Source of the DNA: Calophaca sinica
Taxonomy: Eukaryota > Streptophyta > Magnoliopsida > Fabales > Fabaceae
DNA length: 64,000 nucleotides
NCBI GenBank assembly: GCA_037113605.1
Contig: CM073737.1
Location: 51,559,011 to 51,623,010 of the forward strand
Direction: 5' to 3'
This document shows, one piece after another, positions 45,570 through 57,106 of the stretch (its first letter is position 1; each line of letters begins with the position of its first letter). Position numbers and translations under genes: made by a program. The notes under the pieces are model-generated. The model saw nothing but the letters and a program-made list of their open reading frames with translations. It did no database searches and was not told the DNA's origin.

Positions 45570-46552
45570 AAGTTCCAATCTGATGCCCTGTGTGAGGCTT
45601 GTCAAAGAGGAAAACAAGTCAAAACTTTCTTTCATTTAAAAAATGTTGTTTCAACCTCTAGACCACTTGAACTTTTACATCTTGATCTTTTTGGTCCCAC
45701 AAGGACAAATTTCTTTAATCGAAAGAAATATGGATTAGTCATTGTTGATGATTTTACTAGATGGACATGGGTTAAATTCCTTGCCCACAAGGATGAGTCT
45801 TTTAAGGTATTTACTGTATTCTGCAAATCAGTTCAAAATGAAAAAGGCATCTGTATTTCTTCTATTAGAAGTGATCATGGGGGAGAATTTGAAAATGAAA
45901 ACTTTAAAAAATTTTGTGAAGAAAATGGCATCTCCCACAATTTCTCCTCTCCTAGAACACCTCAACAAAATGGTGTTGTAGAAAAGAAAAATAGGTCCCT
46001 CCAGGAAATGGCCAGGACCATGATCAATGAAGCTGATATTATAAACATTTTTGGGCGATAAAGAACACAGCTTGTTATATTCAAAATTGAATTCTTATAA
46101 GACCTATTTTGAATAAGACTCCTTATGAATTGTGGAAAGGTAGAAAACCAAACATTTCTTACTTTCACCCTTTTGGTTGTATTTGTTATATTTTGAATAC
46201 TAAAGATCAACTTAGTAAGTTTGATTCCAAGGCTGACAAAGGAATCTTTTTGGGATACTCTGAAAGATCTAAAGCTTTTAGAATATACAACAAAGAAACT
46301 TTAACAGTTGAAGAGTCCATTCATGTCAAGTTTGATGATAAGAAGCCTGACACTGCTATGTCAGAGCTAGATGAGTTATTTTCAGAATTAAACCTCGGTG
46401 ACAAGTCAGACGGTGAACATGCATCTTCATCATCCGGTGGTGACAAGACGAAGAATTCTACTCAAGCAGAAGCTAAAGCAAGAAAAAGCTGGAAGTACAA
46501 AACCAATCATCCAAAAGATCAAATCATAGGAGAACCTGGTGATAAAGTATGA
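45570..46552 (+). pseudogene. C2 integrase, remainder
   Basis: Resumes after C3 with LCEACQRGKQ (second half of the zinc-binding region), then HLDLFGPTRTNFFNRKKYG, VDDFTRWTWVKF, IRSDHGGEFENENF and NGVVEKKNRSLQEMARTMIN, which supply the DDE-type core. A frameshift near 46058 is followed by 46109-46552 with TPYELWKGRKPNISYFHPFG and GIFLGYSERSKAFRIYNKET, ending in a stop before the RT frame. Confidence 0.92.
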
Positions 46553-46600
46553 ACCAGATCCTCTTTCAATGAGCATGCTGATTTTGCACTTCTCTCTGAA

Positions 46601-48130
46601 ATGGAACCTAAGACGATTGATCAAGCATTGGAAGATGAAGGGTGGATTCTAGCAATGCAAGATGAGCTAAATCAGTTCCAAAGAAATGATGTATGGAAGC
46701 TAGTCACTCTACCAGAAGATAAGCATGCTATTGGTACTAAATGGGTATTTAGAAATAAGCTTGATGAAGATGGTAAAGTTGTGAGAAATAAAGCAAGGTT
46801 AGTTGCTCAAGGTTACTCACAAGAAGAAAGTATTGATTTCACTGAAACTTTTGCACCTGTTGCAAGACTAGAAGCTATTCGCATTTTACTTTCATTTGCA
46901 GCACATCATGAGATAACTCTATATCAAATGGATGTAAAAAGTGCTTTTCTAAATGGTTTTATAACTGAGGAAGTTTATGTTAAACAACCTCCTAGTTTTG
47001 AAGATATTGAATTTCCAGAACATGTTTTTAAACTTAAAAAGGCTCTATATGGTCTTAAGCAAGCTCCCAGAGCATGGTATGATAGACTAAGTTCCTTTTT
47101 AATGGAAAATGGATTTACAAGAGGTTTAGTTGACACTACTCTTTTCAGAAAATCTTCTAACAAGCATTTCATACTTGTTCAAATCTATGTTGATGATATC
47201 ATTTTTGGAGCCACTAATGAAAGCCTTTGCAAAGAATTTTCTAAGCTTATGCAGGCTGAATTTGAGATGAGTATGATGGGAGAATTAAAGTTTTTCCTTG
47301 GAATACAAATCAAGCAATGCAGTGATGGTATCTATATACATCAAAGCAAATATATCAAAGAATTATTGAAGAAATTCAAGATCTTTGGATTGCAAGCCTA
47401 TGTGTACACCTATGCATCCTACCGCACTCTTAGTAAAGATGAAATTGGTAAGAAAGTAGATCGTAAAATGTACAGAGGTATGATTGGATCTCTACTTTAT
47501 CTTACGGCTTCAAGACTGACATTATGTTCATTGGCTTTGTGTGCTAGATTTCAATCGGATCCTAGAGAATCACACCCAGTCTTTGTTAAAAGAATATTCA
47601 GATATTTGCAAGGAACTACTAATCTTGGTTTGCTTTATAAGAAATCAAAAGATTACAAATTAGTAGGTTTCTGTGATGCTGACTTTGCTGGAGACCGAAT
47701 TGAAAGAAAGAGCACAAGTGGAGGCTGCCAGTTCCTTGGAGGTAATCTTGTGTCTTGGTCAAGCAAAAGACAAAGCACTATTGCACTCTCAACAGCAGAA
47801 GCTGAATACATCTCAGTAGCAAGTTGCAGTTCTCAACTTCTGTGGATGAAGTATCAACTTGAAGACTACTTGATAAAAGATAGTAACATTCCTATCTTTT
47901 GTGATAATACATCTGCCATTTGTCTTACTAAAAATCCTATATTGCATTCTAGAGCAAAGCACATTGAGATTAAACATCATTTTATAAGAGACTATGTTCA
48001 GAAGGGGACACTTGAAATCAAATTTGTAGACACTGATAACCAGTGGGCTGATATTCTTACAAAACCCCTTGCTGAAGATAGATTCAATTTTATAAGAAGA
48101 AATTTAAATTCCCATCTTATAAAAGAATGA
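46601..48130 (+). CDS. C2 reverse transcriptase and RNase H (509 codons open)
   Basis: Copia RT: NDVWKLVTLPEDKHAIGTKW, VRNKARLVAQGYSQEESIDF, YQMDVKSAFLNGFITEEVYV, KALYGLKQAPRAWYDRLSSF and the catalytic YVDDIIFGATNESLCKEFSK. RNase H: LVGFCDADFAGDRIERKSTS, STAEAEYISVASCSSQLLWM, HSRAKHIEIKHHFIRDYVQK and DILTKPLAEDRFNFIRRNLN, ending at a stop at 48130. It is part of the gag-pol polyprotein, so 46601 is not a true start. A local disturbance at ~47385-47530 (KFKIFGLQAYVYTYASYRTL, ASRLTLCSLALCARF) looks like compensating small indels, so activity is doubtful. Confidence 0.93.
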   Translation: MEPKTIDQALEDEGWILAMQDELNQFQRNDVWKLVTLPEDKHAIGTKWVFRNKLDEDGKVVRNKARLVAQGYSQEESIDFTETFAPVARLEAIRILLSFAAHHEITLYQMDVKSAFLNGFITEEVYVKQPPSFEDIEFPEHVFKLKKALYGLKQAPRAWYDRLSSFLMENGFTRGLVDTTLFRKSSNKHFILVQIYVDDIIFGATNESLCKEFSKLMQAEFEMSMMGELKFFLGIQIKQCSDGIYIHQSKYIKELLKKFKIFGLQAYVYTYASYRTLSKDEIGKKVDRKMYRGMIGSLLYLTASRLTLCSLALCARFQSDPRESHPVFVKRIFRYLQGTTNLGLLYKKSKDYKLVGFCDADFAGDRIERKSTSGGCQFLGGNLVSWSSKRQSTIALSTAEAEYISVASCSSQLLWMKYQLEDYLIKDSNIPIFCDNTSAICLTKNPILHSRAKHIEIKHHFIRDYVQKGTLEIKFVDTDNQWADILTKPLAEDRFNFIRRNLNSHLIKE

Positions 48131-48602
48131 TTAATCTCAGCGTCTTATGATAGATATCATTTGAGCATCTGGTATGACATCATCATCATACGAGTAAGCA
48201 TTTTTATATGCCAACTGCATCATAACTCAAAGATCCGATGAATCAGCCATGAGCATCCGAAACACACACGTGGTAAGCTCGTGTGGAACTTAAGCCGCCT
48301 CATCACACCTAATCTGAGTCATGATTATTTACGCTTTCAATAAAATCTTTTACTTTATTTTGGCAATCGCATTTAATGAAAAGAGGTATCTTTATTTTAA
48401 TTTCTTTTTAAATTTATTTTTATTACTCGGATAATGAAGAGGTTTTTGAAAAGTAATCGTACTCAATTACAAAACCTTCCTACTACTCCTTCTTTTTCGC
48501 TTCACAATCACTCGCTCGCTTTCACCAAAAACGCTTTTCTTCTTCTCTTCGTGGATCGCTCAAAACCCTAAACCTCCATTTCTCTATCTCTCAACTGCAA
48601 TC
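48131..48602 (+). promoter_or_regulatory. C2 pol-env spacer with LTR-like AGCRTCYG motifs
   Basis: 472 bp between RNase H and the env-like ATG. Copies of the motif seen in the C2 LTR occur at ~48139 (CAGCGTCTTA), ~48161 (GAGCATCTGG) and ~48250 (GAGCATCCGA). Pyrimidine-rich leader with TCTTCTCTTCG just before the ATG. An internal promoter is possible but unproven. Confidence 0.45.
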
Positions 48603-49760
48603 ATGTCTGGTGTAACAACCTCTGAGTATACTGCTATTTACGACACCATGGCTGAAGGAAAGGTTCTGTTGGAAAATCGAATTGATTTAAAGAACTTCAA
48701 ACTCTATGGCTTCGATTTCTACAATGGTTTCAAGGCAATGGGTTGGGAAGACTACTTCTTTTGGAAACAGGTTGAGGTTCTAGTTACCGCTATCAAGGAA
48801 TTTTGGGGTAATGCTCGTTTACACCAAGGTGGTATCTTTGAAGGAACTGTGAGTGGCTACAAGTTCATTTTTACCATTACCAACATTTCTGAAGTCACTG
48901 GTTGTCCCTGTGAAGGTATCGTCTACTACACAGATTGGGCTGATGCATTTCATGGCCTTGAGAAGGTCAATGAGGATTTGTTTGAGAATTATAAACAGCT
49001 GAAAGAATCTGGTGAAACCCCTACTGCAAAGCATTTGAAGAGTCATTACAGAGTTCCTCACAAGATAATCACTAAGAGCGTCTGGTTGAAGGTTGGTTCT
49101 AGTGACATAATCAACAATGAACAGAAGTTCATTATGAGGCACTACATGGCTGGTCACAAGGTAAACCTGCCAAGATTGATCTACAACAACCTGATTAATG
49201 CACTGGTTAATTCGAGGAAAGGTGTTGCTGATAAGAAAAACACCTACAAGTGCATTTCTTATGGTGTTCTTCTCACTAAGATGATGGCCAAGAATCTGGT
49301 TGTAAACAAGCTGACTGCTTTGCCAGATCAAGAAAAGGTGAAGTATTTTGGCACTGAGAGTGTTGTGATTCCTGACACATTTGGAGTTAACAGCTTGGTC
49401 AGAATGAAATTGATCACTGGTGAACAGATGAAGAAGGTGAAAAAGGAACAGGGAGTAGAATCTGGTCCCTCTCTTAGCAAGAAGTCTACTACTAACAAAA
49501 CTACCAGAAGCTCAGTAACTGGTGTAAAAAGGACTTCTGATTCTCCAGAAGAGGAGACAAGAAGCAAGAAGCAGAAGGTGGCTCCTGCACCTAAAAGAAA
49601 GACTGAATCAGAAGATGAGGACCGCATTCCCATCACCAAATTACGAGGAAAGAAGCAAGCCGGTCGAGAAACAAGTTTCAGCGTCCGGTACGTAAGAAGG
49701 CAATTCAACATACGCCTCACCGCCGCCCCTAGACAGTCAAGAGATTGGTCGGCGATCTGA
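48603..49760 (+). CDS. C2 env-like ORF (385 codons)
   Basis: Opens MSGVTTSEYTAIYDTMAEGK after a leader that resembles a plant 5' UTR. It carries EVLVTAIKEFWGNARLHQGG and VSGYKFIFTITNISEVTGCP, then IITKSVWLKVGSSDIINNEQ and FIMRHYMAGHKVNLPRLIYN. These match the order of the C3 env-like protein, so the two are homologous post-pol proteins. The C-terminal third is basic and Ser/Thr/Lys-rich with likely nuclear-localisation text (RSKKQKVAPAPKRKTESED). No transmembrane segment is obvious. The frame closes at 49760, but homologous or linked coding sequence may continue after indels. Function unknown; called env-like by position. Confidence 0.75.
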   Translation: MSGVTTSEYTAIYDTMAEGKVLLENRIDLKNFKLYGFDFYNGFKAMGWEDYFFWKQVEVLVTAIKEFWGNARLHQGGIFEGTVSGYKFIFTITNISEVTGCPCEGIVYYTDWADAFHGLEKVNEDLFENYKQLKESGETPTAKHLKSHYRVPHKIITKSVWLKVGSSDIINNEQKFIMRHYMAGHKVNLPRLIYNNLINALVNSRKGVADKKNTYKCISYGVLLTKMMAKNLVVNKLTALPDQEKVKYFGTESVVIPDTFGVNSLVRMKLITGEQMKKVKKEQGVESGPSLSKKSTTNKTTRSSVTGVKRTSDSPEEETRSKKQKVAPAPKRKTESEDEDRIPITKLRGKKQAGRETSFSVRYVRRQFNIRLTAAPRQSRDWSAI

Positions 49761-50084
49761 GCTTGAACCAAAGGTACTGAATTTTATTGATGATTCTCAG
49801 ACTGCTTTGAAACTAATGATACCATTCCTGCTTCCACCTATATCCGCCTGACAACCATCAACCATTCAAACTCGTACGTAAAGCCGTAAACACAACCATA
49901 GCCCTCAAACAACCTACCCAAACACAGACCAATACACTCACCATCTCCTCACCTCAAACCTCCACATACCTCCCTCACTTCATACATTTCCAAACTTCAT
50001 TCTCCTCCTTTTAACCTCCTTTTCAAAGTCCCTCCATTTAATCCTTTCAAACCCTACATTCCCCCCAAGTACAATATCACAGTA

Positions 50085-51538
50085 GTGACACCAAAAACTA
50101 CTGCTCTAATTCCAAAGAAACATGTCCCTCTTGACATTAGACCAAAATTTGTTAGATATGAGTCATATAACTCTATCTACAATCACCCATCTTTATGGCA
50201 CTTGAAGACCTTCACCTCTGGAGTTTCAAGACTGGAGATACCCCCTCTAATGAATGCTGTCTTCAAGGATGGCAAAGACAATGTTGAGATGTCCTTTAAA
50301 GGAAGGCTGAGACCCAAACCAAACAGCAGGGCTATTCCCTTTTCTGTTGATGTACCAAGGTTCCCGCCTGCATGAACCTCTTACATTAGAGGAATGTGGT
50401 AGGTGGATCACGTAAGTGGCTTTGTATGATGGCTCATTGTTATGAGCAGAAAAGGCTTGAAGTCATAGGCGAATATAGAGACCCATCATCTGTCTCTATA
50501 AAGATTGTTCCAGATAGGCAAAGGTGGTTACCTTGGTCTATTCCTGGAAAAAGAAAGGAAGCTGCACCTGGCAAAATGCCATTCAGTAAGATAGGTCCTA
50601 AGGAATATGAGAAAGCTCCCAGAGACTACAAGGTCAAGGAATTCACCCAGCTTCCGGTAAAAAAAATTTCTGAAGATCATGCCAGAAAGTATTATCTGAG
50701 TGCTCTGAAGAAAGATCAATGGAGAACTGGATCTACCAACTGCTGTAATGCAGAGAAGGCAACAATCCCTATTGTTGGTATCATCGAGAAGGTACCTGAA
50801 TCCAATCTTGGAACTGCTTATTTTGAAGATATGTTCATGTGTTCTGTGATTAGACCGCTCAACTTGGTGAAGCTATATGCTCCATGGGATCTAGTCTGGA
50901 AACACTTTTACATTGGATTTGGCTGGATGCAATGGTCTGCGTCTTGGAAAGACAAAGCCATTATGCCTTGTTTTGAGCCCCTGACTATTGACAAAGATGA
51001 CAGAGAAATTTTGAGGAGACTTTTTATTGCTGAAAATGAAGGCCTTAACTTCTCCTTTGATGCCCTAAGTGTCTTCTTAGGGAATGTGTTTGGAGAAGCT
51101 GCTACTGAACATTTTGATGGGTATGCCAGAGACATTCTTCAACACAGAGAAATGATCTTCAATTATCTTCTGTTTCCTGATATTGTTGAGCAAAGAAATG
51201 AAGCCCTATATGAGTCTGAAAGAAGAAAACTTGGAACTATTATCAAATGGTTTCCACCAGAAGATAATTATTTCCAATGGGCAAAGGATAAGAAGAAGAT
51301 AAAATCTGATTTGTCTCAAACTGTTCTTGAAATCCATAAGAAGATGAATTCAGTAGCTGCATGTGTTGCTAGTGTGCCAGAAGCTGAATCTACTCCCTCC
51401 ACATCTTCAGTGGAAATGGTTACAATTCCTAAGGAGGAATTTGAAACCATGAAGGCAACCTGTTTGAAAGTTCCTGAGCTTGAAATGCAGCTGAAACTCA
51501 TCATGGAACGAATCAACCTGCTACCACAAAACCCTTAA
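50085..51538 (+). CDS. C2 additional post-pol ORF, unrecognised (~480 codons, one break)
   Basis: Two frames, 50085-50375 (96 codons) and 50396-51538 (380 codons), separated by a frameshift near 50375, look like one coding region. Sequence includes IRPKFVRYESYNSIYNHPSL, RQRWLPWSIPGKRKEAAPGK, KISEDHARKYYLSALKKDQW, LNLVKLYAPWDLVWKHFYIG and a C-terminal helical region (MVTIPKEEFETMKATCLKVP). I recognise no domain, catalytic motif, signal peptide or membrane helix. It lies between the env-like ORF and the PPT of C2. It may be the C-terminal part of one large env-like protein broken at 49760-50085, or an acquired gene. Codon use and openness suggest it was coding recently. Confidence 0.6.
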
Positions 51539-51913
51539 ACTTTGTTTTGTTTTAAATTTTTTTTGGTACTAAGTGATATTACTTAATTTTTGGTACAATT
51601 ATATTGTGAATTTATTACTCAAATTTTTCTTCTATTTTGTTTTTTGACTATGATGTGTTTTTACACTCTTTTTGTCTGATGACAAAAGGGGGAGTAAAAG
51701 AAAGGCTTGATGAACGCTAAAATAAACACGCTAAGGATAGATATACATGCTAATCAATCATTCATAACATCATTTCAGCATCCGATCTCAGCGTCTTTTA
51801 TTGCTATACTTATCTAAGTTGTTGAACTCAGGGGGAGACCCTTAAAACTCTTATTTGAAACTTAAAATTGTTCATCAACCTTGGATATTTTTCATCATCA
51901 AAAAAGGGGAGAT
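51539..51913 (+). other. C2 3' untranslated region with purine tracts
   Basis: GACAAAAGGGGGAGTAAAAG (~51681), TCAGGGGGAGACC (~51829) and AAAAAAGGGGAGAT abutting the LTR (to 51913). AGCATCCG and AGCGTCTT recur at ~51777-51796. Confidence 0.85.
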
Positions 51914-53187
51914 TGTTGGAACCTAAACGATTGAGAAGTTTAGACCCTCATTAATTTTGATGATAACAAAGTATTCACAAGAGAACAATTTATGTTCTAA
52001 CAACTCTTGAAGTGTGCAGATACTAATATTACATATACTTCTAAGTCACTTAAGCAAGAAGGAAGAAGTTCACAAGAGAAGGATACACTCAATGTGTCAG
52101 CATCTGGCTCATCCTAGTATACTGTCTTCGTGAGCGTCCGGAATTATCTTTTTGTGACACAAAGCTTATCCATTTACTACGAGCGTCCGACCTTCCTGTT
52201 CTGAGCGCGTCTGAACTTCATTTTAAATCACGTGATGGTCACGTAGTTGCTCGTCCTCTCAGAAGCTTCTGGAACGGATTTCGAATTTGATCTTATGCGC
52301 TCAAATTGTTGTACGAGGTATCAAAGGTGACACCTTTAGCTAAAGACAAAAATCGTACAAGCATTTGTGAAAAGCAAGGTAGTACGAAAACGGTAATGTG
52401 TACTACTGAGATATTCTCTGGAAAGGAAGAAAGAGACAGTTTTTTTTTGAAATCACCTCACTCAATGGAAAGGAGCCATTTTTACTGTAACGGTAATATC
52501 CTTTAGAACTCCTATAAATACCCCATGGTATCCATTGAAGAAACTGTCAAAACTCTACAAGAGAATATTGCTTCATTTACTGAGAACAAGCACTGTTGTT
52601 ATACACAACAAAGAGTCAATACTCAAAACACCGCTATGAGCAATCAAGTTTCGTACAAGTCTCTGGACTACAAGAATCAACTCACGTCCGACACTTTCTT
52701 TTAGAAAGCATTTTTGTATTGAGCTTAATCTTTTATCCTCTCTGTGAGAGTTATTTCTTCTTGTATTCAACTTACTTGTAAAAGTTGTTTTGGCCTAGTT
52801 AAGGCCGTACCCTCAAAGGCTCGAACGTACTGAGTCGTTTTGAGAAGTTGAGAGTATTGTCAAGGTTGTGACAGTAGAATACTCTTAAGGTTTTGTAATC
52901 AGTTGATTATAGTGGAAAATCCTTCAGGAACGAAGGGACTAGACGTAGCTACCAGTTTGGTAGTGAACTAGTATAAATCTCTGTGTCTTTTGCTTTACTG
53001 CTTTCTATTTATCTTTATCTTGTTCTGTTAAAAATAAGTTTTCACAAACTGCTTTTCCAGCGTCCGGTTTATTTCCAGCGTCCGATACACAAACTGTTTT
53101 GAAAAAACTGTGTTCTAAGTGTTTTTAACTTAAAGTTTGCGAAAAGTTGTGAACACAATTCAACCCCCCTTCTTGTGTTCACGTTCA
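51914..53187 (+). repeat. C2 right LTR (1,274 bp)
   Basis: TGTTGGAACC to CACGTTCA, TATA box TATAAATA at 52513-52520, AGC(A/G)TC(C/T)G motifs near 52099, 52133, 52181, 53058 and 53077. Uninterrupted, so it proves the empty site of the CACTA insertion. The ORFs at 52306-52781 are LTR sequence. Confidence 0.95.
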
Positions 53188-53192
53188 AAATA

Positions 53193-54574
53193 TAATGGCA
53201 TTACTCCTGAAGCCATTAGACTTCGCTTGTTTACTTTTTCTTTGCAGGGAAAAGCTCAACTCTGACTCATTGGAACCCAATTCCATCACAACTTGGGCAG
53301 ATCTGAAAAGTAAATTTTTGAACAAATACTTCCCACCTGGGAAGTTTACTAAACTGAGAGCAGAAATTTCTGGATTTACTCAGAAAGATGGTGAAACTAT
53401 GCATGAAACATGGGAACGATTCCAAGATCTACTCTTAAGTTGTCCCCATCATGGTTTCAATAGATCCCTGTTAGTTCAAATTTTCTATAATGGTCTTTCT
53501 ATTCAGGATAAGGCAGCTGTAGATGCAGCGTGTAGAGGATCCTTGGGCTACAAAAGGCCTTCTGAATGCTATGAGATAATGGGTAGGATTGCTCAGAACA
53601 GTTCTCAATGGGCACAAGGAGAGAGACACCTCTCGAAAAAATCTCAGCAGCCAGGTATGTTTAAAGTAGATTCCACAACTGCTCTAGAAGCCAAGATTGA
53701 GGCAATGAGCAAGAAGTTCGAGGCTCTCTTAGCCTCAAAGTCCAAAACAGTTGCCTCAGTTTCTCATGACAATGATGAATGGCCTGTTGAGTTTGGTGGG
53801 ATAACTGAAGAAGTTAACGCCATCAAAGAAAATGATTCTGACCCAAAACTTGAAATACAGGATGCAATGCTCAAATACATGCAAAGGCATGGACATCCGT
53901 GTATGGGTGTCTTAGCTAATTATATGGAAAAAAACTAATGAAAGGCTAAAAATCATTGAGAAGAAGGCCCCTTTGGCCTCTTGTAATTCTTGTGGAACAA
54001 TGGGTCATAAGGCCAATGATTGTTTAGAAGAAGTTAATTTTGTAGGCACTAGCTCTAGGCCTAGAAATGATCCATATTCTAATACCTACAATCCGGGTTG
54101 GAGAGACCATACCAACTTCTCGTTAGGGGGCAACAAAACCAGAATCAGAATCAGAATAAAAATCAGATTCAAGCCCCCTACAAACCCCCTAACATGCAAG
54201 TCCAACCCCAACTACAAAGAAGTCCATACCTTCAAGATCAAATTGACAACCTTGTGGGAACTGTTAAATCACTGGAAAGCACAGTGAATACTTCTGTTTC
54301 CAACCACAAGAATTTAGAAAGCCAAGTTGTCACTTTGGTGCAACTAATGACTAAAAGGGAGCAAGGGTCGCTCCCCTTCCAGCCTAAACAAAATCCTAGG
54401 GAGCAAATGAAAGCCATGAGTACTAGAAGTGGTAAAACTCTCAATTCACCAATAAATGAGAGTAGTCGAGTCCCTACTGAAAGGGACTCAAGTGAAAAAA
54501 ATGAAGAAAAAGAAAAAAATGAACAAACTTCACCAATTCCTTCAGTTTCATCACTTCCACCACAAAACCCTTAG
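53193..54574 (+). pseudogene. G1 gag, 3' part (broken)
   Basis: Starts with NGITPEAIRLRLFTFSLQGK just after the C2 duplication; a 4-base loss near 53256 shifts the frame. 53195-53938 then reads SITTWADLKSKFLNKYFPPG, KLRAEISGFTQKDGETMHET and FQDLLLSCPHHGFNRSLLVQ, the Retrotrans_gag domain of Athila elements. A CCHC knuckle CNSCGTMGHKANDC follows at ~53980-54020. 54098-54574 is Gln/Asn-rich then a helical and Glu/Lys-rich linker. It would form the particle and bind RNA. Confidence 0.88.
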
Positions 54575-55432
54575 CCAAATATCACATTTCCACAAAGGCT
54601 TAAGGGTAACACAGTTGACCCGCAATTTTCCAAATTTTTGGAGATGTTAAAACAATTAACGGTCAACATACCTTTTGTGCATGCAATTTCTCAGATGCCC
54701 AAGTATGCAAAATTTCTGAAGGACATTGTGTCCAATAAAAAGAGGCTAGAGGAATTTACCACAGTAAAACTAAATGAGGAGTGCTCGATTGTACTCCTGA
54801 ATAAATTATCTCCTAAATTGAAAGATCCAGGGAGTTTTACTATTCCCTGTTCAATAGGTAATTTACATTTTGATAAGTGTCTATGTGACTTAGGTGCCAG
54901 TATCAACTTGATGCCTTTGTCCATTCTAAGAAAATTGGGTATTCAGGAACCAAAACCCACAACTATCTAAATCCAGCTAGCAGACAGATCTGTGGTGTAT
55001 CCACGAGGTATAGTGGAAGATGTCCTCATAAAGGTAGATAAGTTTATCTTTCCGATAAACTTTGTAATTTTTGACATGAAAATTAATAAAGAACCAATTC
55101 TTTTGGGAAGGCCATTTTTGGCCACTGGTAGGACCTTAATTGATGTCCACCAAGGGAAACTTACTCTAAGGTTAAATGATGAGGAGGTTGTTTTTAAAGT
55201 TTTTAACTCTATGAAAACCCCATCTACTTTTGAGTCCTGCAATTTTATATCTTCTGTGGATAACACCAGTGCTTTAACTCAATATAATTTGCAAAAATTA
55301 TTAAGTAGTAACAATCTTGAAAAAGCTTTAACAATGAGTGAGTTTGACTTTCTAGATAATATGGAAATGTTGGATGAAGTCAAAGCCTTGGATGCTGGAA
55401 TAATTCAAGGAGGTTTCAAATGGAAGAGGTAG
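54575..55432 (+). pseudogene. G1 aspartic protease (broken)
   Basis: VNIPFVHAISQMPKYAKFLK and LKDPGSFTIPCSIGNLHFDK precede the active-site region CDLGASINLMPLSILRKLGI, where Athila elements have DLGAS. A TAA at ~54968 breaks the frame; it resumes with LADRSVVYPRGIVEDVLIKV and EPILLGRPFLATGRTLIDVH (54992-55432). Confidence 0.9.
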
Positions 55433-55489
55433 AATGAAAATTTAGAAAGAGATAATCTAAAAAAGCCCAAGTCTTCCATTGAAGAGCCA

Positions 55490-57106
55490 TTGGAGCTCGA
55501 GCTTAAACCTCTGCCTGCTAATTTAAAATATGAATTCCTACATCCCCCTTCCTCTTTGCCTGTTATTATTTCTTCATCTTTGACAGGTTTAATGGAAGAA
55601 AGACTATTGAGAGTTCTCAGGGATCATAAGGAGGCATTCGGATGGACTATCCATGATATTAAAGGAATAAGTCCATCCATTTGCACTCACAGGATCCATA
55701 TGGAGGAAGACCACAAGCCGAGGGTGCAACCCCAAAGAAGGCTCAACCAAAATTTAAAAGAAGTGGTAAAACAAAAAGTTATCAAACTTCTTGATGCAGG
55801 TATAATTTGCCCTATATCTGATAGTCCATAGGTGAGTCCTGTCCAAGTGGTCCCGAAAAAGGGAGGGACTACAGTAACTGAAAATGAGAAAAAATAATTA
55901 ATTGCTGTTAGAAAAGTTATTGGGTGGCGTGTTTGCATTGATTATAGAAAATTAAATGAAGCCACTAGGAAAGATCATTTCCCCCTCCCCTTTATTAATC
56001 AGATGCTAGAAAAATTGTCTGGACATGAATATTATTGTTGTCTAGATGGCTATTCTGGAAATATGCAAATACCCGTGGCTTTTGAAGATCAAGAAAAGAC
56101 CACTTTTACGTGCCCATACGGGACATTTGCATATAGACGAATGCCATTTAGCCTATGCTATGCACCTGCCTTTTTCCAGAGATGCATGATGTCTATCTTC
56201 TCTGATATTTTAGAAGATTGCATAGAGGTATTTATGGACGATTTTTCTGTATACGGTACATCATATGATGCTTGTTTAATTAATCTGAGACTTGTGCTGA
56301 AAAGATGCACAGAAACAAATTTGGTTCTGAACTGGGAAAAGTGTCAATTTATGATTAGTGAGTGCATTGTTCTCGGGCATAAAATTTCTAAAAAAGGGAT
56401 TGAGGTAGATATTGCTAAAATAGAGGTTATTGCAAAACTTTCACCTCCTAATTCTGTAAAAGCTATCAGAAGCTTTCTGGGTCATGCTGGATTTTACAGG
56501 AGGTTTATAAAAGATTTTTCGAAATTTGCAAAACTTCTATCAAACCTTTTGATGAAAGATATGCGCTTTCAATTTTCTGAAGATTGTTTGAAATCTTTTA
56601 CAACTCTGAAAACAAGACTGATTGAAGCACCTGTTGTTATGACACCTAATTGGTCACTGCCTTTTGAACTAATGTGTGATGCTAGTGATATAGCAGTGGG
56701 GGCCGTTTTGGGCCAAAAAAGGATAAAGTTTTTCCTGTCATTTATTATGTCAGTCGTACTCTTGATGATGCGCAAAAGAATTATACGACAACTGAGAAAG
56801 AGTTACTGGCAGTAATATTTACTTTTGACAAATTTCGTCCTTATCTGGTTTTATCTAAAATAATTGTTTATACTGACCATGCAACTATTAGACATTTGCT
56901 TGCTAAGCAGGATGCTAAGCCAAGGCTAATCAGATGGGTGCTTTTGCTTTAAGAGTTTGATGTGGAGATCAAAGACAAAAAGGGAGTTGAAAATGTCATT
57001 GCTGATCATCTGTCCAGGATTGATCCCGAGGTGAGACCAACTGTTATTGAAGGTATAAAGGAAACCTTCCCTGATGAACAATTGCTAGCAATTTCTGAAC
57101 TTCCAT
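55490..57106 (+). pseudogene. G1 reverse transcriptase and RNase H (broken)
   Basis: LKPLPANLKYEFLHPPSSLP and KEAFGWTIHDIKGISPSICT open the RT (55490-55831), then stops at ~55830 and ~55896. 56003-56815 reads LDGYSGNMQIPVAFEDQEKT, TFTCPYGTFAYRRMPFSLCY and the catalytic FMDDFSVYG, then SFLGHAGFYRRFIKDFSKFA. RNase H begins LMCDASDIAVGAVLGQKR; after a frameshift near 56720 it shows YTTTEKELLAVIFTFDKFRP, YTDHATIRHLLAKQDAKPRL and ENVIADHLSRI up to a stop at ~57106. Confidence 0.93.

Larger units (their letters stand above)
19130..53187 (+). mobile_element. C2: Sirevirus-type Ty1/copia retrotransposon, hosting CACTA and C3
   Basis: LTRs begin TGTTGGAACC and end CACGTTCA. The right LTR is 1,274 bp and the left 1,276 bp after removing the CACTA element. 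A perfect 5-bp duplication AAATA flanks it (19125-19129, 53188-53192). Sirevirus hallmarks: tRNA-Met-like PBS, a long Gag with CCHC knuckles, an env-like ORF after pol, and repeated AAAAGGGGGAG purine tracts. Integrase is split by C3. Without the insertions it would be about 11 kb. RT/RNase H is a single open frame, while gag, protease and the post-pol region have a few stops and frameshifts. LTRs are similar by eye, so insertion is not ancient. Confidence 0.95.

Noticed and set aside
52306..52781. Short frames also seen at 19809-20000
   Set aside because: They are within both C2 LTRs.
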